Source: Parvibaculum sp. (GTDB lineage Bacteria > Pseudomonadota > Alphaproteobacteria > Parvibaculales > Parvibaculaceae). From it: DNA of 64,000 nt. The DNA lies in assembly GCA_030645235.1 (NCBI GenBank), contig JAUSMV010000012.1, positions 744,001 to 808,000 of the forward strand, written 5' to 3'. A program made the translations under genes and the position numbers. Positions 9,277-17,975 of this stretch are shown piece after piece. Positions within the stretch are counted from its first letter, which is position 1. Each line of letters begins with the position of its first letter. The notes below the pieces were generated by a model that searched no databases, was not told the DNA's origin, and saw only the letters and a program-made list of their open reading frames with translations.

Positions 9277-10098
9277 TCACTTATAAGGAGGGCAATCCAA
9301 ACCGGCGGGGGATTTTGTGAAAATTTCAGCGCCGTCAGCGGTGACGCCGATGGAATGTTCAAACTGCGCTGACAGCGAGCGGTCGCGCGTCACAGCGGTC
9401 CAGCCGTCGGCGAGAATTTTTACGCCCGGCTTGCCGAGATTGATCATCGGTTCGATGGTGAAGAACATGCCTTCGCGCAGGCGCGCGCCTTCGCCCTTGC
9501 GGCCATAGTGCAAAATGTTGGGCATGTCGTGGAAGACGAGACCGACGCCGTGGCCGCAGAATTCGCGCACGACGGAGCAGCGTTCGGCTTCGGCATAGGA
9601 CTGGATCGCATAGCCGATGTCGCCCAATGTCGCGCCGGGCCTCACCGCCGCGATGCCGCGCATCATGGCTTCATAGGTGACTTCGCAGAGGCGCGCGGCC
9701 TTGCGCGGCACGTCGCCGACATAATACATGCGGTTGGTGTCACCGTGCCAGCCGTCGAGGATGTAGGTCACGTCCACATTGACGATGTCGCCCTCGCGCA
9801 GTACGCGGTCGGACGGGATGCCGTGGCAAACGACATGGTTGATCGAGGTGCAGCAGGAATGGCGATAGCCGCGATAGCCGAGCGTCGCGGGCAGCGCGCC
9901 GTTGGCGAGGCCAAATTCATAGACCGCGCGGTCGATCTCGTCCGTTGTCACGCCCGGTTTGATGAAGGGGGCGAGCATGTCGAGAGCGGCACCGGCAAGC
10001 GCGCCCACTTTGCGCATACCGGCAAATCCGGCGGCGTCATAGAGTTTGATCTGGCCGGTGTTGCGCACAGGCGCGGTCTGGGCTTCGGTATAGGTCAT
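9277..10098 (-). CDS. map: type I methionine aminopeptidase
   Basis: Removes the initiator methionine from nascent proteins; cytoplasmic dinuclear metalloenzyme. The ligands are recognisable: Asp in VDVTYILDGWHGDTNR (two), His in CGHGVGLVFHD, Glu in FFTIEPMI, and Glu in AQFEHSIGV. The substrate histidine is in YRHSCCTSINHVVCHGIP. Length is 273 aa with a short N-terminal extension before the pita-bread fold. It lies directly upstream of radC in a probable two-gene unit. Confidence 0.96.
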   Translation of the reverse strand: MTYTEAQTAPVRNTGQIKLYDAAGFAGMRKVGALAGAALDMLAPFIKPGVTTDEIDRAVYEFGLANGALPATLGYRGYRHSCCTSINHVVCHGIPSDRVLREGDIVNVDVTYILDGWHGDTNRMYYVGDVPRKAARLCEVTYEAMMRGIAAVRPGATLGDIGYAIQSYAEAERCSVVREFCGHGVGLVFHDMPNILHYGRKGEGARLREGMFFTIEPMINLGKPGVKILADGWTAVTRDRSLSAQFEHSIGVTADGAEIFTKSPAGLDCPPYK

Positions 10099-10228
10099 AT
10101 TGCGGTCCGTTATTTTGGCTGGCCCCTAACATAAGGCTTCTTTCGCCTGATGCCTAGGCGGGAGGAAATTCGGGGGGTAGAGTGGGAGAAAGCCCCCGAT
10201 TGTTGCCCGATATATTGAAAGTGCCGTC

Positions 10229-10999
10229 ATGTCCGAAAAATCCGCAAAACTTGTCACTGCCTGCGTCGTGCTGATCGGCGATGAGGTTTTGTCCGGGCGG
10301 ACGCGGGATGCGAACCTTGGCTATATCGCCAAGCACCTCAACCAGATCGGCGTGCAGGTGCGCGAGGCGCGCGTGATCCCCGATATTGAAGATGTGATCG
10401 TGGCGACGATCAATGAGGTGCGGGCGCGTTACGATTATGTGTTCACGACGGGCGGCATCGGGCCGACGCATGATGACATTACGGCGGATTCGATTGCCAA
10501 GGCCTTTGGCGTGCCGATCGGGCTTCATCCGGATGCCATGGCGATCCTTGGTGCGCATTATAAAGAGACGGGCGGCGAGTTTACCGATGCGCGCAAACGC
10601 ATGGCACGGATACCGGACACGGCGACACTCATCCCCAATAGTCTGAGCAAGGCGCCCGGATTTCAGATCGGCAATGTGTTTGTGATGGCCGGTGTGCCGA
10701 TGGTGATGCAGGTGATGATGGATGCGCTGACGGACCGGCTCGAAGGCGGGGCGACGATGCAGAGCCGCACGGTCAGCGCGCAGATCGGCGAGGGGACGAT
10801 TGCCGAAAAGCTCGGCGAATTGCAGAAGCGCTTTCCCGATATCAGCATCGGCTCGTACCCCTATTATCGCGGCAAGACCTTTGGCACCAGCCTGGTGCTG
10901 CGCGGCACGGACGGGGCGGTGCTGGACGTGGCCACGGGCGAGGCGGCGGCGCTTATCAGGGGATTCGGGGTGGAACCGATTGCGGGCGATCCGGTTTGA
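10229..10999 (+). CDS. molybdopterin-binding protein (CinA N-terminal/MoaB-like)
   Basis: Stand-alone MoCF_biosynth domain of 256 aa, as in the N-terminal half of CinA but without the C-terminal nicotinamide-nucleotide deamidase domain. The signature TTGGIGPTHDDITADSIAKAFG lies near residue 71, preceded by IGDEVLSGRTRDANLGYI. The family binds molybdopterin or a nucleotide, but the role of this stand-alone form is unclear. The gene diverges from map with about 130 bp between them. Confidence 0.87.
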   Translation: MSEKSAKLVTACVVLIGDEVLSGRTRDANLGYIAKHLNQIGVQVREARVIPDIEDVIVATINEVRARYDYVFTTGGIGPTHDDITADSIAKAFGVPIGLHPDAMAILGAHYKETGGEFTDARKRMARIPDTATLIPNSLSKAPGFQIGNVFVMAGVPMVMQVMMDALTDRLEGGATMQSRTVSAQIGEGTIAEKLGELQKRFPDISIGSYPYYRGKTFGTSLVLRGTDGAVLDVATGEAAALIRGFGVEPIAGDPV

Positions 11000-11345
11000 G
11001 GTTTGCGGGATGCTTAATGGCATTTTGCGCAATGCTGCTTTGCGAAATGTCGCCCAAAAGCCACAGAAAGCGGGCCACATTACGAAAGTTTCAGCATTTT
11101 TGCTGACGGCAGGCGATACAATCTAACGAGAGTCAGCTAGAGTTTTCAGCGGACAGGGTCTTAGACGCGCCAAGAATTGCATCGTGTTTCCTTCAGATGA
11201 GGGGGCACGGAGCGGGGATTTGGGGGGCAAACCGGGATCCTGAAAAAGAAGGCTCTTTAAAGACAGGCTTGTTAAGTCCGGTTTCTGGAAATACAAAGCC
11301 TGACAACGAATTTTGGGTCAGCGATACCCGGAGGGAGAGACGCTA
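11000..11345. other. gene-poor intergenic region
   Basis: A stretch of 346 bp with a small hairpin CAGCATTTTTGCTG near 11092. A 38-codon ORF (MLNGILRNAALRN...) follows the previous stop but lacks support. The GGAGGGAGAGACGCTA segment at the end is the ribosome site of the next gene. No ncRNA family is recognised. Confidence 0.3.
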
Positions 11346-11594
11346 ATGAAAAAGATGGTTGGAATTTTGGGTCTGGCGCTTGCGATCAGCACCGTTTCGG
11401 GTTCGGCGTTCGCGCTTGACTCCAGCTTCGACGCCATGTCGAAGGCGGGCAAGCACACATTCTATGTGTGGTGCACAGGCGGCAAGAGCTCAGTGCAGTC
11501 GGCCGATGGCGCGACAGCCAAAGAAGCTCAGGCGACACTCGCCGCTTCAGCCGGCGCTTCGTGCTGGCCGGTGTGGCAGGGCCTCGAAGGCTAA
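11346..11594 (+). CDS. small secreted protein, unknown function
   Basis: An 82-aa protein with a clear Sec signal peptide (MKKMVGILGLALAISTVSGSAFA, cleavage after AFA) and a mature part of about 59 residues containing two cysteines (YVWCTGGKSS and ASCWPVW) that could form a disulfide in the periplasm. A strong GGAGGGAGAG ribosome site precedes the ATG; the longer track start at 11313 has none. It is followed at once by a terminator. I cannot assign a family. Confidence 0.75.
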   Translation: MKKMVGILGLALAISTVSGSAFALDSSFDAMSKAGKHTFYVWCTGGKSSVQSADGATAKEAQATLAASAGASCWPVWQGLEG

Positions 11595-11620
11595 TCCCTT
11601 CGACCTTTGCTTTAAGTTCA

Positions 11621-11656
11621 AGGCGGTCCCTGACGGGGCCGCCTTTTTCTTTTTTA
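11621..11656 (+). terminator. rho-independent terminator
   Basis: AGGCGGTCCCTGACGGGGCCGCC followed by TTTTTCTTTTTT, 27 nt after the small secreted gene. Confidence 0.85.
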
Positions 11657-11659
11657 AAG

Positions 11660-11780
11660 CCCTCCCCCTTGAGGGGGGAGGGAGGAGCGAGCGAAGCGAG
11701 TGGAGGGCGGGGGTGAGCGGCTGGGTTCGGAATGTGCGGCTCACCCCCCTCCCTAACCCTCCCCCTCAAGGGGGGAGGGG
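11660..11780. repeat. composite palindromic element (third sequence family)
   Basis: The ends are themselves hairpins (CCCTCCCCCTTGAGGGGGGAGGG and CCCTCCCCCTCAAGGGGGGAGGGG). Inside is GTGAGC...GCTCAC pairing around a short core. It has the architecture of the elements at 18.7, 21.1, 22.2, 24.1, 28.3 and 37.6 kb but a different core. It is non-coding, about 90 bp before the tRNA-Leu gene. Confidence 0.7.
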
Positions 11781-11871
11781 AATGAAAACGTCGCCCCCCT
11801 GCCTTGCCCTGAATCTCGCAAGCGGGCATATGTGAGGCAGCACTTCGCATTTGTGAAGCGACGCTTCGCGG

Positions 11872-11958
11872 GGCCCCTTGGCGAAACCGGTAGACGCAGC
11901 AGACTTAAAATCTGCTTCTCGTAAGGGAGTGCCGGTTCGAGTCCGGCAGGGGCCACCA
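11872..11958 (+). tRNA. tRNA-Leu (anticodon UAA)
   Basis: Class II tRNA with acceptor GGCCCCT pairing AGGGGCC, anticodon stem GCAGA/TCTGC with loop CTTAAAA giving anticodon TAA, a long variable arm (TTCTCGTAAGGGAG), T-loop GGTTCGAGTCC and an encoded 3' CCA. It reads UUA and UUG codons. The gene begins about 12 nt after a short TTGTGAAGCGACGCTTCGCGG hairpin. Confidence 0.95.
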
Positions 11959-11993
11959 GCGACTGCATTTGTCGGAGCTAAGGGATCGGTCAT

Positions 11994-12617
11994 ATGCGGA
12001 TTGAACTCGTCGGGTTGCTTACTCAGCGACAGATCATTCACCCGACTGAAATCATCTCGACGTCTGTTCAGGCGAACACTCTGCGCATTCGGGTTGAAGG
12101 CTATCCCTGGTGGATGGCCTCGCCGGATTTATCTGAGCGGCAATCGCTTGAATTGATCTTTGAAGGTGTCACTCAAGGCACGCTTGATCTCGAAGACCTC
12201 AGCCCAGACGAGTTTGTCGGCGATGAAGCGCTGGAAGACTTCGACGTGTGCTCATTGGCGGCGCTCGATTGGGCGCAACCGAACATTCACTCTATCTTTT
12301 GCTCGAGTCCCCTCAGTAATCCGATGCAGCTCTACATGCTGCTTCATGACTATCTCGAAGACGCAGGCTCGTTTCGTAAGCCCGCCGCATTTCTGAATGG
12401 CGGTGCACGTCTTTCCTCCTTTGCTCAGATAACGTCCGCCCGTTCATTCAAGATTGCAGAATGCCCGCAATCTGTTTGCGATCTTATTTGCCACGAGCTT
12501 GATGAGCAGGGCGTCCGGTATAACGTTATGAGCACGGACCTCCCGTCAGATAATCGCTTGTTGGTTCGTTTGGGGGATTCTCACTTTTTGTGTGAGGTGG
12601 CATATGTTGAGTTTTGA
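11994..12617 (+). CDS. hypothetical protein downstream of tRNA-Leu
   Basis: 207-aa soluble acidic protein I do not recognise. It has no signal peptide or membrane segment. Features are a Trp/Pro patch (GYPWWMASPDL), acidic runs (LDLEDLSPDEFVGDEALEDFD) and a C-terminal half with several cysteines. It starts 36 nt after tRNA-Leu; one sampled line is about 50% G+C, lower than the flanks. The small acidic nature and tRNA-side position would suit an immunity-type or acquired gene, but this is speculation. Confidence 0.6.
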   Translation: MRIELVGLLTQRQIIHPTEIISTSVQANTLRIRVEGYPWWMASPDLSERQSLELIFEGVTQGTLDLEDLSPDEFVGDEALEDFDVCSLAALDWAQPNIHSIFCSSPLSNPMQLYMLLHDYLEDAGSFRKPAAFLNGGARLSSFAQITSARSFKIAECPQSVCDLICHELDEQGVRYNVMSTDLPSDNRLLVRLGDSHFLCEVAYVEF

Positions 12618-12665
12618 CTATGCCGGTTCGATGTTGGTGGAAACCTTCATATCTCGGAGTTTAAA

Positions 12666-13112
12666 ATGACATCCACAAAAACCCGCGTCGGAGCCACGCG
12701 CTACACAACCGCTCCCGCCGCCACCGTTTATGCCATTGCGGCGGACTCGTCGGGCTATCCGCAATGGGGCGGGATCGGGTCGTTTGAGGAAATCCGTCCG
12801 GGTACGGAGAGCCGCTACGGCAAAGGGTCGGAGCGGATATTTCGCACGGCGGGTATGGTAATCCGCGAGGAAGTCATGGCGGCGGAGCCGGATCGTTATA
12901 ACTCCTACCGGCTTATTTCAGGATTGCCGCTGAAAGATTATCTCGGTGAGATCACGATTGCGCGTGAAGGCGACAAGGTGCGGATCGACTGGTATTCGAC
13001 CTTCATTCCGCCCAAGGGGTTCGGCTGGTTCTGGCGCGCGTTTATGCAGCGCATTTTGAGCACGATGTCGGCCGCGCTGGTCAAAGAGGCTGAAAAGCGG
13101 ATGGTGTCTTAA
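12666..13112 (+). CDS. SRPBCC family protein (polyketide cyclase/START-like)
   Basis: 148-aa helix-grip fold protein that would bind a hydrophobic ligand. Evidence is the typical start (TRYTTAPAATVYAIAADSSGYPQWGGIGSFEEIRPG) and the terminal long helix (FWRAFMQRILSTMSAALVKEAEKRM). There is no catalytic motif. Its 3' end overlaps the convergent zinc-finger gene by 4 bp. Its ligand is unknown. Confidence 0.83.
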   Translation: MTSTKTRVGATRYTTAPAATVYAIAADSSGYPQWGGIGSFEEIRPGTESRYGKGSERIFRTAGMVIREEVMAAEPDRYNSYRLISGLPLKDYLGEITIAREGDKVRIDWYSTFIPPKGFGWFWRAFMQRILSTMSAALVKEAEKRMVS

Positions 13113-13369
13113 GCGTGGGCCTTTTCGCCTTTGGGGGCGTGATAGACCGCTGAGGCGGGCAGGGCGTCGCCTGCGCCGAGGCTCGCGTCATACTTATAAA
13201 GCGTCGAGCAATAGGGGCAGATGGTTTCCGTCCCGCGGCCCATATCCAGAAACACATGCGGGTGGTCATAGGGTGGGGTGGCGCCGATGCACTCAAATTC
13301 TTTGACGCCGATGCGGATTTCCGCGACGCCTGCGTCATTGGTGAATTTGGGTGTGGCCGGACCGTGCAT
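13109..13369 (-). CDS. zf-CHCC zinc-finger protein (NDUFS6-like)
   Basis: 86-aa protein of the zf-CHCC family, common in Alphaproteobacteria and related to the zinc-binding mitochondrial complex I subunit NDUFS6. The C-H-C-C ligands are visible: FECIG, HPHVFLDMG and ETICPYCSTLY. Complex I genes are not in the window, so a complex I role here is by homology only. Confidence 0.88.
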   Translation of the reverse strand: MHGPATPKFTNDAGVAEIRIGVKEFECIGATPPYDHPHVFLDMGRGTETICPYCSTLYKYDASLGAGDALPASAVYHAPKGEKAHA

Positions 13370-13633
13370 GGTGATTCCTCGGGGCTGGTGTTGGCGTCAA
13401 ACTAGACGGGCTGGCGGGTGATTTCCAGATGTAATTGGGAACCCGTGTTGCAGCACCATAACACCGTCAGGCCTGTGCGGAATTGCGGGCTGAGGCTCCG
13501 TAATTGAAGAGAAATAGTGACGCTGAGTCACAATGAGGGCTTGGACGCAGCGGGACGCTTGGGCATACTCTGCGCCGGTTGAAACGGGAGGCGGTAAGAC
13601 CTTCGCAACCGAGGAATGACACAGGGAGGTACT
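13370..13633. promoter_or_regulatory. upstream region of tandem symporters with palindrome
   Basis: A 264-bp non-coding region. It contains GTGACGCTGAGTCAC (13517-13531), arms GTGAC/GTCAC with 5 nt between, about 100 bp before the first symporter gene; a possible operator. GGGAGG precedes the ATG at 13634. Confidence 0.35.
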
Positions 13634-15058
13634 ATGTCTGATGGGCAGGTGGCGCGTGCTGCGCCTCTATCGCGATGGACCTTGTTTGCTTTTGCACTGC
13701 CGGCCGCGCCGATTTCAGCCATGGGCCTGCCTCTGGTTGTGCACCTGCCGCCATTCTATGCCGGAACTTTGGGACTGGGCCTCACCGTTGTCGGCGCGAT
13801 CTTCATGCTGGCGCGTTTTTGGGATGTGTTTACAGATCCTGTGCTGGGCGTTTTGTCCGACAGGTTTGAGACACGCTGGGGCCGCCGCCGCCACTGGATC
13901 GTTCTGTCCGTCCCGATCATGGTTCTGTCGGCCTATATGATTTTCATGCCGCAAGGCGACGTGACGCCGTTCTATCTGATTTTCTGGCTTTTCGTTCTCT
14001 ATGTCGGCTGGACGCTGCTCACCATTTCCCACATGTCCTGGGGCGCGGAGCTGACATCGGATTATTTCCAGCGTTCACGTGTGCAGGGCGCGCGTGAAGT
14101 GTTGCTGATCCTGGGCATGGTGTTCGTGCTCATTCTGCCCATTGTTGTGGTGGGCATGTTTCCGGACGAGGCTGAATATGTCGGCGTGGCGTCGATGGGG
14201 TGGTTTGTCATCATCCTGTTGCCCATAGCGGTGGCCATTGCCGTGTGGCGGGTGCCGGAAAAACCCGCGCCGCGCCCCGAGCATGTGCCGTTTCGCGAGG
14301 CGGTGAAGGTTCTCGTGGAAAACCGGCCTTTGCGTTTTCTGCTTGCCGCCGATCTGATTTCCGGCGTGTCGGGCGGCATTGTGGCGAGCCTCTTTTTGTT
14401 TTTGGCCAATGACGCTTTCAAGCTGACGCAGTCACAATCCTATCAGATGTTGCTGGCCTATTTCCTGTCCGGCGTCGTTTTCATTCCGCTTATGCTTTTT
14501 ATCAGCAGCCGTATTGGCAAGCATAAGGCTGCGGCGCTGTCGGCGCTGTTTAATGCCGTGTCTGTGCCGTTGATCCTGCTGGTGCCGGAAGGCAATGTGG
14601 AAGCCGCGTTGCTCGTCTGGGTTCTGTGCGGTGTCAATATGGCGGCGGGGCCGTTTTTGTTCCGGTCGATCATGGCGGATGTCTCCGATCATGATGCCGT
14701 GCTGACCAAGCAGACACGCACGGGTCTTTTCTATTCTCTGCTGACATCCACCAGCAAGGTGGGGGCGGCCTTTGCCATCGGTCTTTCTTACTGGATGCTC
14801 GACGTGATCGGCTTTGTGCCCAAGGGCGAGAATACGCAAGCTGCCATTGACGGATTGCGCATGGTCTATGTCTGGCCGGCTGTGATCATCAGTGCCGCTG
14901 TGGCTGTGATCCTGTGGTATTTCCCGCTTGATGAAGTGCAGCAGAAGGCCAATCGCGATATTCTTGACCGTCGTGTTCTGGATGCAGCGGCAGCGGGGAT
15001 TGAAATTCGCACCGGTTCCCCCAGCGATCCGCAATCGTCGGGTGTGCCGGCAGACTGA
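13634..15058 (+). CDS. MFS transporter, GPH (glycoside-pentoside-hexuronide) family
   Basis: 474-aa, 12-helix cation symporter of the MelB/GPH type. Family marks are WDVFTDPVLGVLSDRFETRWGRRRHWI in the first half and the central WGAELTSDYFQRSRVQGARE. These proteins import glycosides or organic anions with Na+ or H+. I choose the ATG at 13634 because GGGAGG precedes it by 5 nt; the track start is 6 codons earlier. It is followed after 37 bp by a clear paralog, so the two form a tandem pair, probably one operon. No glycosidase accompanies them. Confidence 0.9.
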   Translation: MSDGQVARAAPLSRWTLFAFALPAAPISAMGLPLVVHLPPFYAGTLGLGLTVVGAIFMLARFWDVFTDPVLGVLSDRFETRWGRRRHWIVLSVPIMVLSAYMIFMPQGDVTPFYLIFWLFVLYVGWTLLTISHMSWGAELTSDYFQRSRVQGAREVLLILGMVFVLILPIVVVGMFPDEAEYVGVASMGWFVIILLPIAVAIAVWRVPEKPAPRPEHVPFREAVKVLVENRPLRFLLAADLISGVSGGIVASLFLFLANDAFKLTQSQSYQMLLAYFLSGVVFIPLMLFISSRIGKHKAAALSALFNAVSVPLILLVPEGNVEAALLVWVLCGVNMAAGPFLFRSIMADVSDHDAVLTKQTRTGLFYSLLTSTSKVGAAFAIGLSYWMLDVIGFVPKGENTQAAIDGLRMVYVWPAVIISAAVAVILWYFPLDEVQQKANRDILDRRVLDAAAAGIEIRTGSPSDPQSSGVPAD

Positions 15059-15095
15059 CATTCTTCCCCCCTTGTAGTTTCAGGAGTAAATCGGC

Positions 15096-16523
15096 GTGGC
15101 CGAAAAACATCATTCAACCTGGCGGCTGTTTCTATATTCGCTGCCGTCCATCACGCTTGCGGCCCTCGGCCTGCCGCTCGCGGTCCATCTTCCCAATTTC
15201 TATGCGAAGGCGATGGGGCTTGGCCTCACAACTGTCGGCGCGGCGTTTTTTCTCGCGCGCATGTGGGACGTCATTATCGATCCGTTGCTGGGGCAGGTGT
15301 CCGACAAATATAAAACGCGCTGGGGCCGTCGTCGTCCCTGGGTTGTGATTTCGGCACCCATTCTGATGATTGCCAGCTTCTTCGTGTTCATTCCCAATCG
15401 CGGATTGCCGGTGCTCAATTCGGTGATTGTGTTTTTCGGGGCCGAGCCGATGGTGGCGGTCACAGAGAATTATCTGATCGGCTCGCTCTTTCTGCTCTAT
15501 CTCGGTTTCACCATGCTTCTGCTCTCGCATATGTCATGGGGCGCGGAACTGAGCAGCGACTATAATCAGCGTTCGCGTATTCAGGGTTGGCGTGAAGGCC
15601 TGTCGATCCTCGGTGTGCCGCTGGTGCTGATGTTGCCCATGGTCATTCAGGCGGTCGGCGGCATCGACACGGAGCATAACAGCGTTGAAATCATCGGCTG
15701 GTTCATCATCATTGTGGCACCGCTGGCGGCACTCATCTCTGTCATTTCGATGGGAGAGAATGAAGCGAAGCCTGAGCCGCATGTGCCTTTCAAGGAAGCA
15801 CTTGGTCCGCTTCTGAGCAATGGCGGATTGCAGCGACTTGTCATTGCTGATCTTGCGAGCGGCTTCTCCGGCTCGGCGCTCGGCGCGATGTTTATTTTCG
15901 TCGCGACGCAGGTTTGGCAGGTCGGCGAATACACCAACATGCTTCTGCTTCTCTACTTCTTTGCCGGTGTCGGCTTTGTGCCGATTGCGCTGCTGCTGTC
16001 CTACAAGTTCGGCAAGCGCGCGACGATGATCGGCGCGTCGATGTTCAATGTGTGCTTTGTGCCGGTGCTCTTTCTCATTCCGGCAGGTAATATCTGGATC
16101 GCCGCGACGGTTCTTGTTTTCCTCGGCGTCAATGTCGGCATTCCGTCGGTGCTCTACCGCGCCATGATGGCGGACGTGTGCGACTATGACGAAGTGAAAA
16201 CAGGTCAGCGCCGCACGGGGCTTTTCTTTGCTCTGCTGACACTGACGGCCAAGGTGGGCAGTGCGCTTGCCATTGGCGTTGTCTATTTCATTCTCGACCG
16301 GATCGGCTTCAATGCGGCAGGCGACAACACGCCGGAGACCCTGTCGAAGATGAGCTATCTCTATGTCGCGGTGCCGTTCTTCTGCAATATCTTCGTGACG
16401 CTGATGATGTGGCGCTATCCCATCGGTCTCGATGAGCAGAAAGAGTTGCGTCGCCAGCTTGATGAGCGTGTGGTGGAAGAAGTGGAATCCGTTGAGCGGA
16501 CGGGCGTCGAGGGGATCGTTTAA
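15096..16523 (+). CDS. MFS transporter, GPH family (tandem paralog)
   Basis: 475-aa paralog of the preceding symporter. It shares the aligned stretches LGLTTVGAAFFLARMWDVIIDPLLGQVSDKYKTRWGRRRPWVV and MSWGAELSSDYNQRSRIQGWREGLSILG. Relative to the first copy it carries an insertion after the third helix region (NRGLPVLNSVIVFFGAEPMVAVTENY). Start is GTG with AGGAG upstream. A terminator follows. The pair may import two related substrates or act as a hetero-oligomer; neither is shown. Confidence 0.9.
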   Translation: MAEKHHSTWRLFLYSLPSITLAALGLPLAVHLPNFYAKAMGLGLTTVGAAFFLARMWDVIIDPLLGQVSDKYKTRWGRRRPWVVISAPILMIASFFVFIPNRGLPVLNSVIVFFGAEPMVAVTENYLIGSLFLLYLGFTMLLLSHMSWGAELSSDYNQRSRIQGWREGLSILGVPLVLMLPMVIQAVGGIDTEHNSVEIIGWFIIIVAPLAALISVISMGENEAKPEPHVPFKEALGPLLSNGGLQRLVIADLASGFSGSALGAMFIFVATQVWQVGEYTNMLLLLYFFAGVGFVPIALLLSYKFGKRATMIGASMFNVCFVPVLFLIPAGNIWIAATVLVFLGVNVGIPSVLYRAMMADVCDYDEVKTGQRRTGLFFALLTLTAKVGSALAIGVVYFILDRIGFNAAGDNTPETLSKMSYLYVAVPFFCNIFVTLMMWRYPIGLDEQKELRRQLDERVVEEVESVERTGVEGIV

Positions 16524-16542
16524 GCGATTTCAGCTAAATGCA

Positions 16543-16573
16543 AAACGGGAGCCTTGTGGCTCCCGTTTTTGTT
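16543..16573 (+). terminator. rho-independent terminator
   Basis: AAACGGGAGCC-TTGT-GGCTCCCGTTTTTG, 20 nt after the second symporter; it separates it from the convergent M20 gene. Confidence 0.9.
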
Positions 16574-16590
16574 TGTGGATTTTGTGGCGC

Positions 16591-17853
16591 TTAGTGCGCG
16601 CCGCAGCCGCAACCGCCGATTTCGATGAAGCCCGTGGGGTCATAGGCATATTCAACGGATTTTGCCGAATGTACCGCCGTCGCTGCAAACTCGTCGCGCA
16701 TGGTCTGGCGCAAAGTTGCGTCTGTCATGTAATCGAGTGCGGTCATGGCGAGTGCCTTCGCACCGTCGATACAGGCTTTGTCGCCTGTCTCGCTGCCGGC
16801 CCAGCGGGCAAATTCGGGATTGTGGATCACGACATTGGGTGGTGCACACGAGATCATCGGATGGATCGAGGGTACGCGATGGCTGACATTGCCCATGTCG
16901 GTCGAACCTGCCGAACCGCTCGGCATTTTTGAGAGCGGGAAGAACGTGCGACCAAGCGAGAGCATGTTGGCTTCATAGGAGTCCGCAAGCGGCATCGAGG
17001 TTTTGAGATCGAGGAAATTCACTTTCGACCATTTGATGTCGGCGGTGCAGCCTGTGGCCAATGCGCCCGCTTCAAAGCAGGCCTGCACGCGTTTTTTCAG
17101 TGCGGCGAGGTCGTCGGCAAAAGCACCGCGGACATAGAACAGGCCTTCGGTGATGTCCGGCACGATGTTGGGCGCGCTGCCGCCTTTGGTGATGATGCCA
17201 TGGATGCGGTCGGTTGATTTGATGTGCTGGCGCAGTTGCGCGATGGATTGGTACGCCGTGACGAGCGCATCAAGCGCGTTGAGGCCCGCGTGGGGGATGG
17301 CGGAGGCATGCGCGCTCTTGCCGTGATAGGTGACGACGACTTCGCAGACGCAGATGCAGGGCATGGTGACGAGATCGACACCGGCTGGATGAACCATCAT
17401 GGCGGCATCAACGCGGCTGAATGCGCCTTCCTGCGCCATTAGCTCTTTGCCGCCGCCGCGCTCTTCGGCGGGTGTGCCGAGATAGCGCACGCGACCGGGC
17501 AGGGCCGCGCCGAGTTTCGCCAGCGCCAGCGATGCACCGAGACCGGTTGTGGCGATGATATTGTGGCCGCAGGAATGGCCGATGCCGGGCAGTGCGTCAT
17601 ATTCTGACAGGATCGCGACTTCCGGTGTGTTGTCCGGTCCGAAGGAGGAGGCGTAAGCCGTGGGCAGGCCGAAAGCGCCGCGTGTGACGGGCAGGCCTGC
17701 ACGCTCGATGCGCGACGTGAGCAGCTTTGCCGCTTCAAACTCCTGAAACGCGAGTTCGGGGTTTGCGTGAATGGCGTGGCTCACTTCGAGAAGCTCAGGC
17801 GCCATGGCGTCGATGGCGGCGCACACGTCACGTTTCAGGGCGGCAATGGTCAT
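16591..17853 (-). CDS. M20 family metallopeptidase/amidohydrolase
   Basis: 420-aa zinc amidohydrolase resembling AbgB and hippurate or N-acyl-amino-acid hydrolases. Metal and catalytic residues are in GIGHSCGHNI, in the EE pair of GTPAEERGGGKE, and in the histidine-bearing segments AMMVHPAG and HRVPSIHPM. The start at 17853 has GGAGG 6 nt upstream; the track start at 17973 adds 40 unlike residues. The protein ends in an unusual GGCGCGAH tail with two cysteines. It diverges from the alpha/beta hydrolase gene. The natural substrate is unknown. Confidence 0.9.
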   Translation of the reverse strand: MTIAALKRDVCAAIDAMAPELLEVSHAIHANPELAFQEFEAAKLLTSRIERAGLPVTRGAFGLPTAYASSFGPDNTPEVAILSEYDALPGIGHSCGHNIIATTGLGASLALAKLGAALPGRVRYLGTPAEERGGGKELMAQEGAFSRVDAAMMVHPAGVDLVTMPCICVCEVVVTYHGKSAHASAIPHAGLNALDALVTAYQSIAQLRQHIKSTDRIHGIITKGGSAPNIVPDITEGLFYVRGAFADDLAALKKRVQACFEAGALATGCTADIKWSKVNFLDLKTSMPLADSYEANMLSLGRTFFPLSKMPSGSAGSTDMGNVSHRVPSIHPMISCAPPNVVIHNPEFARWAGSETGDKACIDGAKALAMTALDYMTDATLRQTMRDEFAATAVHSAKSVEYAYDPTGFIEIGGCGCGAH

Positions 17854-17975
17854 GTTGATCCTCCGGTTTTGCCAAAGTCTAGCCATTGCTGGGTGCGCTT
17901 TCCAGCTTCGACATTGCGGGAGTGCGGTGCGAGGGGTGATAATGTCGCTCAAAGCATGATGATGGGAGGTCACGC

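Noticed and set aside
11766-12041. 91-aa minus-strand ORF with peptide PCRTRTGTPLREADFKSAA
   Set aside because: This is the antisense translation of tRNA-Leu, a well-known false ORF.
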